Assembly: GCA_046719575.1 (NCBI GenBank)
Contig: JBDNCP010000063.1
Span: 1-24,300 of the forward strand
Source: Thermoleptolyngbya sp046719575
Lineage (GTDB): Bacteria > Cyanobacteriota > Cyanobacteriia > Elainellales > Elainellaceae
Length of the DNA: 24,300 nt
Direction: 5' to 3'
Positions 15,729-23,453 of the stretch are shown in pieces. The position numbers and the translations under genes were made by a program. Below the pieces are notes generated by a model. It worked only from the letters and a program-made list of their open reading frames with translations. It did no database searches and was not told the origin of the DNA. Position 1 is the stretch's first letter, and every line of letters begins with the position of its first letter.

Positions 15729-16591
15729 CTTGGACAGCTTACCGCGTAGTGTTTAAGTTGAAGTCCCCCATGCACATTGGTTGCAGCAAAGTGGGCAACG
15801 TGCAGCGTACCCGTCCCTATGTGACTGGACGAGTATTTTGGGGCGCACTCACTCTGCGGCTTACCCGTGATGCAACCAGTGGATCTGCAACTGATTCCAA
15901 GCAGTACAAGACTTTTGGAGATCAGGTCAATAGCCATCTAGCGTTCACCTATTTCTATCCGGCGATCGCAAAGTCTCAATCGAATCCCTCAGAAGGATAT
16001 GAAATTGCCTTTCCCTGGAAGAACGAAAGTCAGTTTCGTCGTCGTTTCCTTAGCAGCTATGCGAGTACTGCATTGGTCTACCCACAACAAGCAGCAGATG
16101 AAGGGCTATTGCATGAAGTAGAGTTTCTCTCACCACGCACGTTGGACGAAGGAAAACAGGTTTATTTGATTGGCTACGTGTTTGAGAAAGAAAGCTGCAC
16201 TCTCCAGTGGCAAAATGCCTGTAAACGCTTACAAATGGGGGGTGAGCGGGGCTATGGTTGGGGAGATGTTGAGTGTGTTGAGATTAGGCCCCTAGAGAAT
16301 CATGATTTATTCGAGGAGAAGGCAACTTTTAATGGTGGTGGGGATAGTCCTATCGTTCAAGCAGAACGATTGCTAGCTCATGCCTCGTCAACAGGTATAA
16401 CGGCAACGGGTGAGATAGAACCATTGGTTAGTCGGGAATGGCGATCCTACAATACAACAAACCGCTACGCTGGACAACATGTAGAAAAATTTGGTGATAT
16501 CTGCTGGATTCCAGGAAGTGTAGTGGAGCGATCGCTGGATTTTGTGATTAGAGATTTTGGTATTTGGCATTTACAGCATTTCTCATGCTAG
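15725..16591 (+). CDS. RAMP-superfamily CRISPR protein, probably the Cmr3-position subunit
   Basis: This 288-residue protein starts at GTG (15725) with AGGAGG seven bases upstream and overlaps cmr5 by four bases. It has RAMP hallmarks: FKLKSPMHIGCSKVGNVQR (10-28), TGRVFWGALTLRL, and the glycine-rich loop MGGERGYGWGDVE (171-182). A second part, about 205-282, ends FVIRDFGIWHL. Cmr1, 4, 5, 6-like and Cas10 are accounted for, so by elimination it fills the Cmr3 role of binding the crRNA 5' tag next to Cas10, although it does not show the usual Cmr3 N-terminus. A Csx10- or Csm-like RAMP is the alternative. The last six codons (L283 to C288) and the stop lie inside an IS630 end that begins at 16572, so the native C-terminus has been replaced. 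Confidence 0.75.
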   Translation: MTWTAYRVVFKLKSPMHIGCSKVGNVQRTRPYVTGRVFWGALTLRLTRDATSGSATDSKQYKTFGDQVNSHLAFTYFYPAIAKSQSNPSEGYEIAFPWKNESQFRRRFLSSYASTALVYPQQAADEGLLHEVEFLSPRTLDEGKQVYLIGYVFEKESCTLQWQNACKRLQMGGERGYGWGDVECVEIRPLENHDLFEEKATFNGGGDSPIVQAERLLAHASSTGITATGEIEPLVSREWRSYNTTNRYAGQHVEKFGDICWIPGSVVERSLDFVIRDFGIWHLQHFSC

Positions 16592-16836
16592 TGAGTCACA
16601 GTAACAGCAATGAGAAAACCAATTCTCTAGGTCGCTCAATGAGACTTGAGAGAAAGCTTCATCAATAGCTTTGGCAAGCTTTGGCAAGGTCTGGATAACT
16701 TCGTACTCCGATAAAACGCAGAATGTTCTTAGATCTTTGAAAAGCAATTCTCAATGGGTGAAAAGTCTGGCGAGTAAGGCGGCAGAAAAATCAGCTTGGC
16801 TCCTGATCCTCAATCAACCTTCTAACTTCGTAACTT
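16572..16836 (-). pseudogene. C-terminal remnant of an IS630-family transposase
   Basis: On the minus strand, from about 16836, the sequence reads YEVRRLIEDQ, then GAKLIFLPPYSPDFSPIE and NCFSKI, the catalytic-glutamate end of IS630-family DDE transposases. A frameshift follows, then KNILRFIGVRSYPDLAKA, a second frame disruption caused by a 10-bp tandem duplication (AGCTTTGGCA, 16667-16686), and finally IDEAFSQVSLSDLENWFSHCCYCDSLA with TGA at 16583-16585. The plus-strand edge TACAGCATTTCTC at 16572 resembles the IS630 end at 6496, so the element runs into the 3' end of the last RAMP gene. The N-terminal two thirds are gone. Confidence 0.8.
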
Positions 16837-16857
16837 AGTCACAGCAATAAGGGAGGC

Positions 16858-17408
16858 TTATTGAGAAAGCCTCCAGACCCCGAGGATTATCCCGGCAAAA
16901 GAGCAGGGGGGCGAGCACCTCGAAGAGGCGATGAGCTCAAAGAGCTGGTCGATAGCGTTTTTACCCTGACGACGCATGGATTCGAGAAAACTGAACATCA
17001 TCGCGACTAACTGAGCCTCCCAATCACTGCGGGCACCCCCCAAGACTTTGCGATGAATCACCACTGGCCGTAAGCCTCGCTCCGCATCATTGTTGTCAGG
17101 CTTGACCTCAGGAGTCGTGAGAAACGTAAACCAGTCTGACCAATGGCGGCGAAACCGGTTGCTCAAGGCTTGGGAATCAGCCGCCCAACACCCCTTTTGG
17201 GGATGCTCTAGCACGTCAGCTAACACTGATGCACCTTGGCTAAACTGCCTTGAGACATCGGCACACCGAAGATGCTTGCGACCACATAGCGCTGCTTTGA
17301 CCACGATAGGTTGCCCCTATAGCCTAGCCAACCTACTACACTACTTAATCCTCCGCCATAGCTAAACCCCTCTCGGCACCCCAGCGGCAACTCCGGATAA
17401 CCCTGCAA
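16858..17408 (-). pseudogene. Internally deleted IS66-family transposase
   Basis: Two minus-strand pieces in different frames represent one IS66 transposase. The upstream piece (17408 to 17223) carries FSYGGGLSSVVGWLGYRG and VPMSQGSLAKVHQ, the segment just before the catalytic core. The downstream piece (from about 17230 to 16858) carries SNRFRRHWSDWFTFLTTPEV, KPDNNDAERGLRPVVIHRK and MMFSFLESMRRQGKNA, the C-terminal end. The central catalytic region of perhaps 200 or more residues is deleted and the frames do not match, so it is inactive. A perfect 8-bp stem GGAGGCTT / AAGCCTCC (16852-16874) lies at its 3' edge and may mark the element end. It abuts the IS630 relic. Confidence 0.82.
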
Positions 17409-17635
17409 TCTTTTCTAGGGGAGCTTGAATATCTGTAAATTGGGAGATTTCATCAATCGGAAGATCCCGTATGAGTTGAATTGGCAAGAGTTGAACCGGG
17501 ACTGAATAAGCGCTGAATAGGTGCTGAAGCCAGAGAACTATAGTTCCGAGGACTCACACACTGGACTAACCTATGCTGGGGGTCGGGGGTGTAGACATGG
17601 GATCGAAATGCTGCTGATGAGTTGTCACAGGATTC
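17409..17635. other. Spacer before the sigma-like operon with a 12-bp palindrome
   Basis: No gene is supported here. GAACTATAGTTC (17535-17546) is a perfect 12-bp palindrome about 90 bp before the sigma-like start and could be an operator. TATGCT at 17572-17577 resembles a -10 box but has no good -35. Together with the IS630 and IS66 relics this makes the whole stretch 16592-17635 free of intact genes. Confidence 0.35.
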
Positions 17636-18991
17636 ATGGATAACGTTTTCCGCTATTGGCAATTGGTGCGACTGACCAGCACGGGCCAACCCAAACCGAC
17701 AGAACTGTCTGCTGTGAAGACTTGGCTAGAAAACACGTATCCAACCTTGCTCGATGTGGAAGGGGCAGACCGTAGTCTACAAAAGACTTTGCTGGGAATA
17801 TGGCAGGGCCAGGATAGCGGTTCTGAACTGGCCCAAATGAGCCTGCGCTGCTGGGTTTCTCACCAGATTCGCAATACCTGCGTCAGTTTGGCTCAGCGCT
17901 ATGGCGATCGCCACGGGTTTGCAGCAACCGATCTGCTTCCCCTCGTGCTGGATGACAATGGCCACGCTGCCCCCACCTATCGCCCCCTCAGCCTGGAGAT
18001 TTTAACCAGCTTCGACCCGGACAAAGCCAGTTTAGGGACCTGGAGCAATTTGCTGACCAAGAGCCATCCGGCCTTGACTCGTCTGCTGCTCGAAAAGGGA
18101 GTTTACCTAGCGAGCGACTGGGCCATTCTGAATGACAGTGATGGGGAGCGGGTGCGGCGAATTTTGCGAGAATATCACCTCTGTAGCGACTTTGAGATTG
18201 CTCAGGCCATAGAGCTTCTGGAGCGCTATCAGGCGGTGTATCAGCGCGATCGCATTCGTCAACGCCAGTCTGGTCAGGCCGGGCGCTGCCCCGACCCCAC
18301 CCCAGCCCAACTCCAGGAGATGATGCCCTCCCTCACCCCCAAAGTGGTCAAGGCCCGGCTCAAGCACCTGGCCAGCCAACTGCGGCAATACCGCATCCAC
18401 GCCCGCAGCGGCAACCCCCAAATTTATCAACCCCAGGATGACAGCGAGCTAGAACGCCTCAGCGAAACTCAGACCAGTGTTGCGGCTGAAGACGACTCCA
18501 ACCTGTTTCTCCATCGCTATCGTCAGGTGCTTGACCAGTTGCTAGGGCAGACCATTGCTGGGGCGATCGCCCTCAATGTGTCCTGTTTGAGTCGCCGCAC
18601 CCCGCCCCAAGATGGGCCCTATGTCCAGGGGCTACACCTGCGCCTGTGCGAAGGCGTGTCGATGACCCAAATTGCGCCCCGCATCGGGCTGAATTCTCAA
18701 GTCCAGGTGACTCGCCTGCTCAATCTAAAGCGACTAAGGGCAGACGTGCGCCACCAACTGATTCCCCAACTGACTGCGGCCGTGCGGCAGGAGGCAGCGG
18801 AGTTGGTATCTGCCGACCGCCTCCGAAAGATGGATGCCACGTTGGAAACCATTTTGTCTGAACAGGTGGACATCCTGATAGCCGATGCCGCAGCCGAGGC
18901 CCAATCCCCCAAACCCCGCAAGGTCAAGAGTCGATTTGCCGAGCGCCTCTGTGCCGAAATCCACGCCTTTATGCCAGGTCAAACCCCATGA
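17636..18991 (+). CDS. Sigma-70-like regulatory protein
   Basis: The product has 451 residues. Residues about 125-166 (SFDPDKASLGTWSNLLTKS ... LASDWAILND) recall the core-binding region 2 of divergent cyanobacterial sigma-like factors. Residues 338-370 (LCEGVSMTQIAPRIGLNSQ then VQVTRLLNLKRLR) form a clear region-4-like helix-turn-helix. A Gln- and Arg-rich middle part links them, and a basic tail ends the protein. The likely role is recruiting RNA polymerase to a small regulon, perhaps including its own operon; membership of the true sigma-70 family is inferred. The ATG at 17636 follows a modest ribosome site (ACAGGA). The TGA overlaps the ATG of the DUF1822 gene by four bases, indicating co-translation. 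Its association with DUF1822, CHAT-CHASE2 and DUF928 genes recurs in cyanobacteria as far as I recall. Confidence 0.7.
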   Translation: MDNVFRYWQLVRLTSTGQPKPTELSAVKTWLENTYPTLLDVEGADRSLQKTLLGIWQGQDSGSELAQMSLRCWVSHQIRNTCVSLAQRYGDRHGFAATDLLPLVLDDNGHAAPTYRPLSLEILTSFDPDKASLGTWSNLLTKSHPALTRLLLEKGVYLASDWAILNDSDGERVRRILREYHLCSDFEIAQAIELLERYQAVYQRDRIRQRQSGQAGRCPDPTPAQLQEMMPSLTPKVVKARLKHLASQLRQYRIHARSGNPQIYQPQDDSELERLSETQTSVAAEDDSNLFLHRYRQVLDQLLGQTIAGAIALNVSCLSRRTPPQDGPYVQGLHLRLCEGVSMTQIAPRIGLNSQVQVTRLLNLKRLRADVRHQLIPQLTAAVRQEAAELVSADRLRKMDATLETILSEQVDILIADAAAEAQSPKPRKVKSRFAERLCAEIHAFMPGQTP

Positions 18992-20217
18992 ACCCACGGA
19001 TAATAACCTCTATTCCCCTTGTCTCTGTTCCTCTTGTGAGTCTGCACCCCATGCGTCATTCCACCGAGCTTTCGGACTATGAGTTTGAACCGCTGCAACC
19101 GACCACGGTGGCCCTCTCTCCTGCCGCCATAGACTGGGCGGTGCAGATTTGCCAGCGGATGTCCCCAGAGCGACAGTGGATGACGTTTTTGCGGGCGCTG
19201 GCGCTGCGGGGGGTGCAGCAGTGGCTTGAGGAGGGCGCTTCAGGCTTGGCGCTGACCTACGACCCCAACGAACCGCCAGGCCTAGATGTGCAGGGAACGG
19301 TGAATGGCTTTCGTCTGTGCATTGTGCCCCAGGGAACCCTCAGCGATGGCCAGGTGGCGATTTCCAGACGCACCCTGGAGGATGCCCAGGAGGATGCCCA
19401 AGAGGATGCCCAGGCCTTTGCTCACCTGTATCTGCTAGTGGACGTGCGAGAAGAGGCCGACCAAGTGACGATTCTGGGGGGGCTGCGGCGCGATCGCCTA
19501 TTGGCCCAGCGAGACGCATTGGCTCTCAACGACAGCGACACCTGCACCGTCCCTGTGGCATGGTTCAATGCCGACCCTGAGGAAATCTTGCTCTACCTCA
19601 ACTGCCTTGACCCCGCCCAGTTGGAAACGGTGGAGTCCTTACCCCTGGCTGCTCTCGCACCCCAGGAAGCGACTCAGGGCGCGATTCAGGAGGCGATTAA
19701 CGTGTGGCGCTGGCTGGGCGATCGCCTCGACACGCTGGCCAACACCGTAACCAGCACCCTGACTTGGGCCCTGCTGCCGCCGCTATCGATGTCTCCCGCG
19801 CTGAGGTCGAGCCACGGCCCGGCTGAAACCCTGGAGGCGGTGCTGCGTCAGCTAGAACCCGCTGGAGTGGTGATCCCCGCCACCGCCAGGGGAGCCTATA
19901 CAGATCTGCAACGGGCAGGCGTGCCCCTGCGTCTCTGTGTCCTCACCTGGACGCATCTCGAAGGCTCTCAGCCAGAGTGGTGCCTGCTGTTGGTGCTGGG
20001 GCCGACCCCTGGTGAACAGATCTTGCCCGGAACTCGCCTGGTGGTGCGCGACGCTGAAGCGATTCTGGCAGACAGCACCCTCTCTCCTGCTTCTGGCGCA
20101 AACCACCTCTATGCCCAGGTCTTCGGCTCTTGGGATGAGGCCTTTAGGGTTTCCGTCACCCTGCCAGATGGGTCTACCCTGAGTTGGCCGCCCTTTGTGT
20201 TTCGCCCCGAAGCATGA
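18988..20217 (+). CDS. DUF1822 family protein
   Basis: The product has 409 residues and no membrane segment. After a non-conserved N-terminus the family start LSPAAIDWAVQICQRMSPERQWMTFL is followed by LALRGVQQWLEEG, then mixed alpha/beta sequence with VDVREEADQVTILGGLRRD. The second half contains short motifs such as GVPLRLCVLTWTHLEG, WCLLLVLGPTPGEQILPGTRLVVRD and VSVTLPDGSTLSWPPFVF. DUF1822 has no known activity; it is largely cyanobacterial and occurs beside CHAT proteins. The ATG at 18988 overlaps the sigma-like stop; an in-frame ATG at 19051 is an alternative that removes 21 poorly conserved residues. EDAQEDAQEDAQ results from a 12-bp unit repeated three times (19378-19413). No function is proposed beyond a partner of the CHAT-CHASE2 protein. 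Confidence 0.82.
   Translation: MNPRIITSIPLVSVPLVSLHPMRHSTELSDYEFEPLQPTTVALSPAAIDWAVQICQRMSPERQWMTFLRALALRGVQQWLEEGASGLALTYDPNEPPGLDVQGTVNGFRLCIVPQGTLSDGQVAISRRTLEDAQEDAQEDAQAFAHLYLLVDVREEADQVTILGGLRRDRLLAQRDALALNDSDTCTVPVAWFNADPEEILLYLNCLDPAQLETVESLPLAALAPQEATQGAIQEAINVWRWLGDRLDTLANTVTSTLTWALLPPLSMSPALRSSHGPAETLEAVLRQLEPAGVVIPATARGAYTDLQRAGVPLRLCVLTWTHLEGSQPEWCLLLVLGPTPGEQILPGTRLVVRDAEAILADSTLSPASGANHLYAQVFGSWDEAFRVSVTLPDGSTLSWPPFVFRPEA
19378..19413. repeat. 12-bp unit repeated three times in the DUF1822 gene
   Basis: GAGGATGCCCAG, GAGGATGCCCAA and GAGGATGCCCAG follow directly on each other and encode EDAQ three times, in frame. A single substitution separates the copies. Confidence 0.9.
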
Positions 20218-20227
20218 GGGGGCAGTC

Positions 20228-22627
20228 ATGGCCTATCGCCTCACCGTCCACAAGATTGACCAAAGCTGCCTGTTTGATCTGTCCTGGGATGCGGGGCAGC
20301 GGTTGACCGCTAGCGTCGTTTTTCCAGAGGGGCTGTTGTCGCTTTACGGAGCCTGGCAGCGGGCCTATCTGGGCTACTATAAGCAGGCGCTGCGGGGGCG
20401 GGCAGGTGGGGCGGGGCAGGTGGTCGCCACTGCGATTGATTGGCATAGTCAACTGGTGCAGGCAGAGGCACGGCTCTTGTCGGAATTTCACACCTGGCTA
20501 AAGCAGGGCGATCTGTATGACTTGCGCCAGGAGGTGGTGGCGGCGGCTCGGTCTCAGGGGGCAACGGAGCTATTCCTCACCTGCACGCCGCTGGATCTGG
20601 CGCGATTGCCCTGGGAAACGTGGGAGTTTGGGGTGCCGGTGCAAATCGTGCGATCGCCCGCTACCATTCGCGCTGCTAGCGGCCCGCGACCCACCTGGCG
20701 ACGCGGCAAGACCAGGGTACTGGCGATTTTGGGCGACGAGACGGGGCTGAACTTTAGCGGCGAACGGCAGGCCCTCGATGCTCAACGGCGACTTCTGGAG
20801 ATTCACTATGTGGGCTGGCAGCCCGGAGAAGACCTGATTGCGCTGAAGCAGCGGGTATGTGAGGCGATCGCCGATCCGCTGGGCTGGGATGTGCTGTTTT
20901 TTGCGGGCCACAGCAATGAGGCGGCACTGGTGGGCGGACAAGTGGCGATCGCCCCCCACACTACCCTCGCGCTCAAAGACCTGGCCCCCTATCTGCAAAC
21001 GGCCCAACAGCGCGGCCTCCAGTTTGCCCTGTTTAACTCGTGTAGCGGCCTCGACATTGCCCAAGGGCTGATTAACCTGGGCCTTAGCCAGGTCGCCATC
21101 ATGCGAGAGCCGATTCACAACGAAGTGGCCCGGTTCTTTTTGGAACAACTGCTGCAACGGCTGGCTCAGGGGCAAAACGTGCAGGCGGCGCTCCACGAGG
21201 CTTGCCGCGCCCTCCGGGCCGAACAAGGACTGACCTATCCCTCGGCCTACCTGGTGCCGTCGCTGTTTCGCCACCCGACCTCCGTGCCCTATCGTTTGGA
21301 ACCCAAGGGGTGGCGATCGCAACTGCGGCGCTGGCGACCCACTTGGCGCGAGGCCCAGAGCGTTGCAGTCCTGGCGCTAGTGAGTCTCATCCCCACGCTG
21401 CCGCCTACGGAGTTTCCCGTTGCGCCCCAGGCGTGGCTGCTCGATCGGCGGGTGCTGGCCCAGGCTTTCTACCGCGACCTGACTGGGCAATTGGGAGAAG
21501 ACGACCCTTCGGCTGTCGTGCTGGTGCAGATCGACGGCGAAAGCTTTCGCCAGTGGAATATTTCCAGCTATCACCCCATTCACCGAGGCATGGTGGCCGA
21601 GATTGTGGCGGCCCTGTCCGAGCGGGGTGCAAGGGTTGTGGGCATTGACTATCTGCTCGATCTGGCTCAGCCTGAGCATGATGACCAACTGAATGAGGTT
21701 CTCATGGGGGCGATCGCCCAGCGGCAGACCTGGTTTGTGTTTGGCACTGCGCGACAGAACGGCCTCTGGCTGCCGCCCCATCCCAATGTGATTGATCCAG
21801 ACCGCATTCTGCTGGGCGATGCCTGGTTGCCCTGGCGACGCGTGCAGCCCTACCGACCCCAGAGCGATCGCCCTGCTCCCTTTAGCCATCAGCTTGTCGT
21901 GGCCCAGCGCCTCAGCCAGCCGGGGCAAGCGGGGAGCCTTTCAGCGCCACGGCCCGCGCTCCAGGGGCCGCCCCTATCTGGGCAAGTTCGCCGCCATCAG
22001 CAGCGCCATGACCTGAACCTCTCTCAGCGGGCCACGCTGCACCCACTCACGGAACTGTCCTACGAAGCTTGGCAGCACTGGCTCCAGCCGATTCTCGATC
22101 TGTCGCTGCCGCCAGACCAGGTGTTTACCGCCATTCCCGCGTGGCACCTGCGCCAGGATGAAGCAGCCTTGCCTGACCTTAGCAACGCGATTGTGATTGT
22201 GGCGGCCGGGGGCTACGAAGCGGCCGGGCTGGCCCCCGACGGAGCCGACAATCTAGTGCCGCCGCCCGCTCTACGCTATTGGCGCGATCGCACTCAGCAC
22301 CCTGCGGCCCACTTCACAGGCGGCGAAGCCCATGCCTACATGACCCACCACCGCCTCGCCAATCGGCTGGTGGTCCCCATTCCCGATTTGTGGATGATTC
22401 TGCTGGCGGCCGTGGGCGGCAAAGCCTTGAGCCTGTATCTGGGCGATCGCCCCTATCCCCGCAGTGTCGTTGCAGCAAGCTTGGTCGCCGCTACTGTCGG
22501 ATACGGGCTGCTGTCTCTGCAACTCTATATCAGCGCTGGGGTGCTGCTGCCCTGGCTGCTGCCGTCGCTCATGGTGTGGTGTTATAGTCTACCCAGGCTA
22601 AGGGAGAATACGGATAAGCATGGTTAG
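20228..22627 (+). CDS. Membrane protein with CHAT caspase-like and CHASE2 sensor domains
   Basis: The product has 799 residues from the ATG at 20228 (GAGGGGG a few bases upstream); an earlier in-frame start at 20195 would overlap DUF1822. Residues about 130-345 form a CHAT domain with His228 in FFAGHS and Cys272 in LFNSCSG, the expected catalytic dyad. A membrane segment at about 379-393 (VAVLALVSLIPTL) is followed by a CHASE2 domain, about 410-705 (VVLVQIDGESF, GARVVGIDYLLD, WFVFGT), and three C-terminal membrane segments at about 720-790. Topology predicts the CHAT domain in the cytoplasm and CHASE2 outside the membrane. CHASE2 is a known extracellular sensor domain normally attached to kinases or cyclases, so this is a candidate receptor-peptidase. 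The 3' end overlaps the DUF928 start by eight bases. Confidence 0.88.
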   Translation: MAYRLTVHKIDQSCLFDLSWDAGQRLTASVVFPEGLLSLYGAWQRAYLGYYKQALRGRAGGAGQVVATAIDWHSQLVQAEARLLSEFHTWLKQGDLYDLRQEVVAAARSQGATELFLTCTPLDLARLPWETWEFGVPVQIVRSPATIRAASGPRPTWRRGKTRVLAILGDETGLNFSGERQALDAQRRLLEIHYVGWQPGEDLIALKQRVCEAIADPLGWDVLFFAGHSNEAALVGGQVAIAPHTTLALKDLAPYLQTAQQRGLQFALFNSCSGLDIAQGLINLGLSQVAIMREPIHNEVARFFLEQLLQRLAQGQNVQAALHEACRALRAEQGLTYPSAYLVPSLFRHPTSVPYRLEPKGWRSQLRRWRPTWREAQSVAVLALVSLIPTLPPTEFPVAPQAWLLDRRVLAQAFYRDLTGQLGEDDPSAVVLVQIDGESFRQWNISSYHPIHRGMVAEIVAALSERGARVVGIDYLLDLAQPEHDDQLNEVLMGAIAQRQTWFVFGTARQNGLWLPPHPNVIDPDRILLGDAWLPWRRVQPYRPQSDRPAPFSHQLVVAQRLSQPGQAGSLSAPRPALQGPPLSGQVRRHQQRHDLNLSQRATLHPLTELSYEAWQHWLQPILDLSLPPDQVFTAIPAWHLRQDEAALPDLSNAIVIVAAGGYEAAGLAPDGADNLVPPPALRYWRDRTQHPAAHFTGGEAHAYMTHHRLANRLVVPIPDLWMILLAAVGGKALSLYLGDRPYPRSVVAASLVAATVGYGLLSLQLYISAGVLLPWLLPSLMVWCYSLPRLRENTDKHG

Positions 22628-23372
22628 AAATATCGCAATACCCTGGAGGATGCTGGCCGCAATATCGGTAGGGATGCTGGCCCTGCTGCCCGCTGCGGCC
22701 CTGGCAAGCCCCATCCCCCAACCCCAGGCAGAGCCGCCGCAGTCTCGCGCCAGACGCACCTTTCTGGAGTTTTTTAAGCGAGAAAACGAAGACCGCAGCC
22801 GGGGTGAACCCGGGCTTTCCCGCGGTCCCGATGTGCCGCCAGACGACAACTTCTGCATTGTCACCCCTGGCCGACGGGAGATGATCTGGCATCAGCAGCC
22901 GATTTTTGTCATGCAGGGGCAAGTCGATCGAATGCACCTGCGGGAAACCTGGCAAGACCTGACCCAGCCTGCACCCCCCACTTTGGCCACCGATAGAGCA
23001 AGTCCCAACGCCGAGGGATTTGTCGTTGCCCGCTTTGGCGACCTCACCCTGCAACCTGGCAAAGGCTATGAGTGGCTGTTCTACGACACCCCAACCGATG
23101 ACATTCTCTATCGCTTGCCCTTTTCAGTGATGGCAGCCGGGCAAGAGCGGGAGAAAATCGCGGCGGAACTGGCTCAAATCGAAGCGGAGCTTGCTGAACA
23201 GGGTGCTGATTCAGAGGCGATCGCCCAGGCCAAAGCCACCTACTTTCTGGAAAAAGAGATGCCCGCCGATGCGCTGCATGTCCTCTTTGCTGTGGCGAAT
23301 CCCACGCCAGCTTGGGTTGCTTTCCAGTCTGAGGCGATCGCGGCCATTTGCAGCTTTTCTCTGGGGCTATAG
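22620..23372 (+). CDS. Exported DUF928 family protein
   Basis: The product has 250 residues. The N-terminus has basic residues, a hydrophobic core (MLAAISVGMLALLPAAALAS) and an Ala-x-Ala cleavage site, so it is predicted to be secreted to the periplasm or beyond. The mature part is DUF928-like: NFCIVTPGRREMIWHQQPIFVMQG, then FGDLTLQPGKGYEWLFYD, then helical sequence with KIAAELAQIEAELAEQGADSE and FLEKEMPADALHVLFAVAN. DUF928 is found mainly in cyanobacteria and has no known activity; the domain looks like a beta-sandwich recognition module. The ATG lies inside the last codons of the CHAT-CHASE2 gene, so translational coupling is likely. It may present or receive an envelope signal for the CHASE2 receptor, but this is inference from gene order. 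Confidence 0.85.
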   Translation: MVRNIAIPWRMLAAISVGMLALLPAAALASPIPQPQAEPPQSRARRTFLEFFKRENEDRSRGEPGLSRGPDVPPDDNFCIVTPGRREMIWHQQPIFVMQGQVDRMHLRETWQDLTQPAPPTLATDRASPNAEGFVVARFGDLTLQPGKGYEWLFYDTPTDDILYRLPFSVMAAGQEREKIAAELAQIEAELAEQGADSEAIAQAKATYFLEKEMPADALHVLFAVANPTPAWVAFQSEAIAAICSFSLGL

Positions 23373-23453
23373 GCAGCCTGTAGGTATCACCGAATAAGTG
23401 CCCTTTGACTGGAACTAAGGCAAGTTAGTCGTTCATCTATTTTCCCACTTGCT

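Noticed and set aside
17367..17538. Open minus-strand stretch reading ...PVQLLPIQLIRDLPIDEISQ...
   Set aside because: It looks protein-like but has no start, is short, overlaps the IS66 relic in another frame, and I recognise no family.
20570..21322. Long minus-strand frame opposite the CHAT-CHASE2 gene
   Set aside because: It lies wholly antisense to a gene with clear domains; long antisense frames are expected in GC-rich coding DNA.
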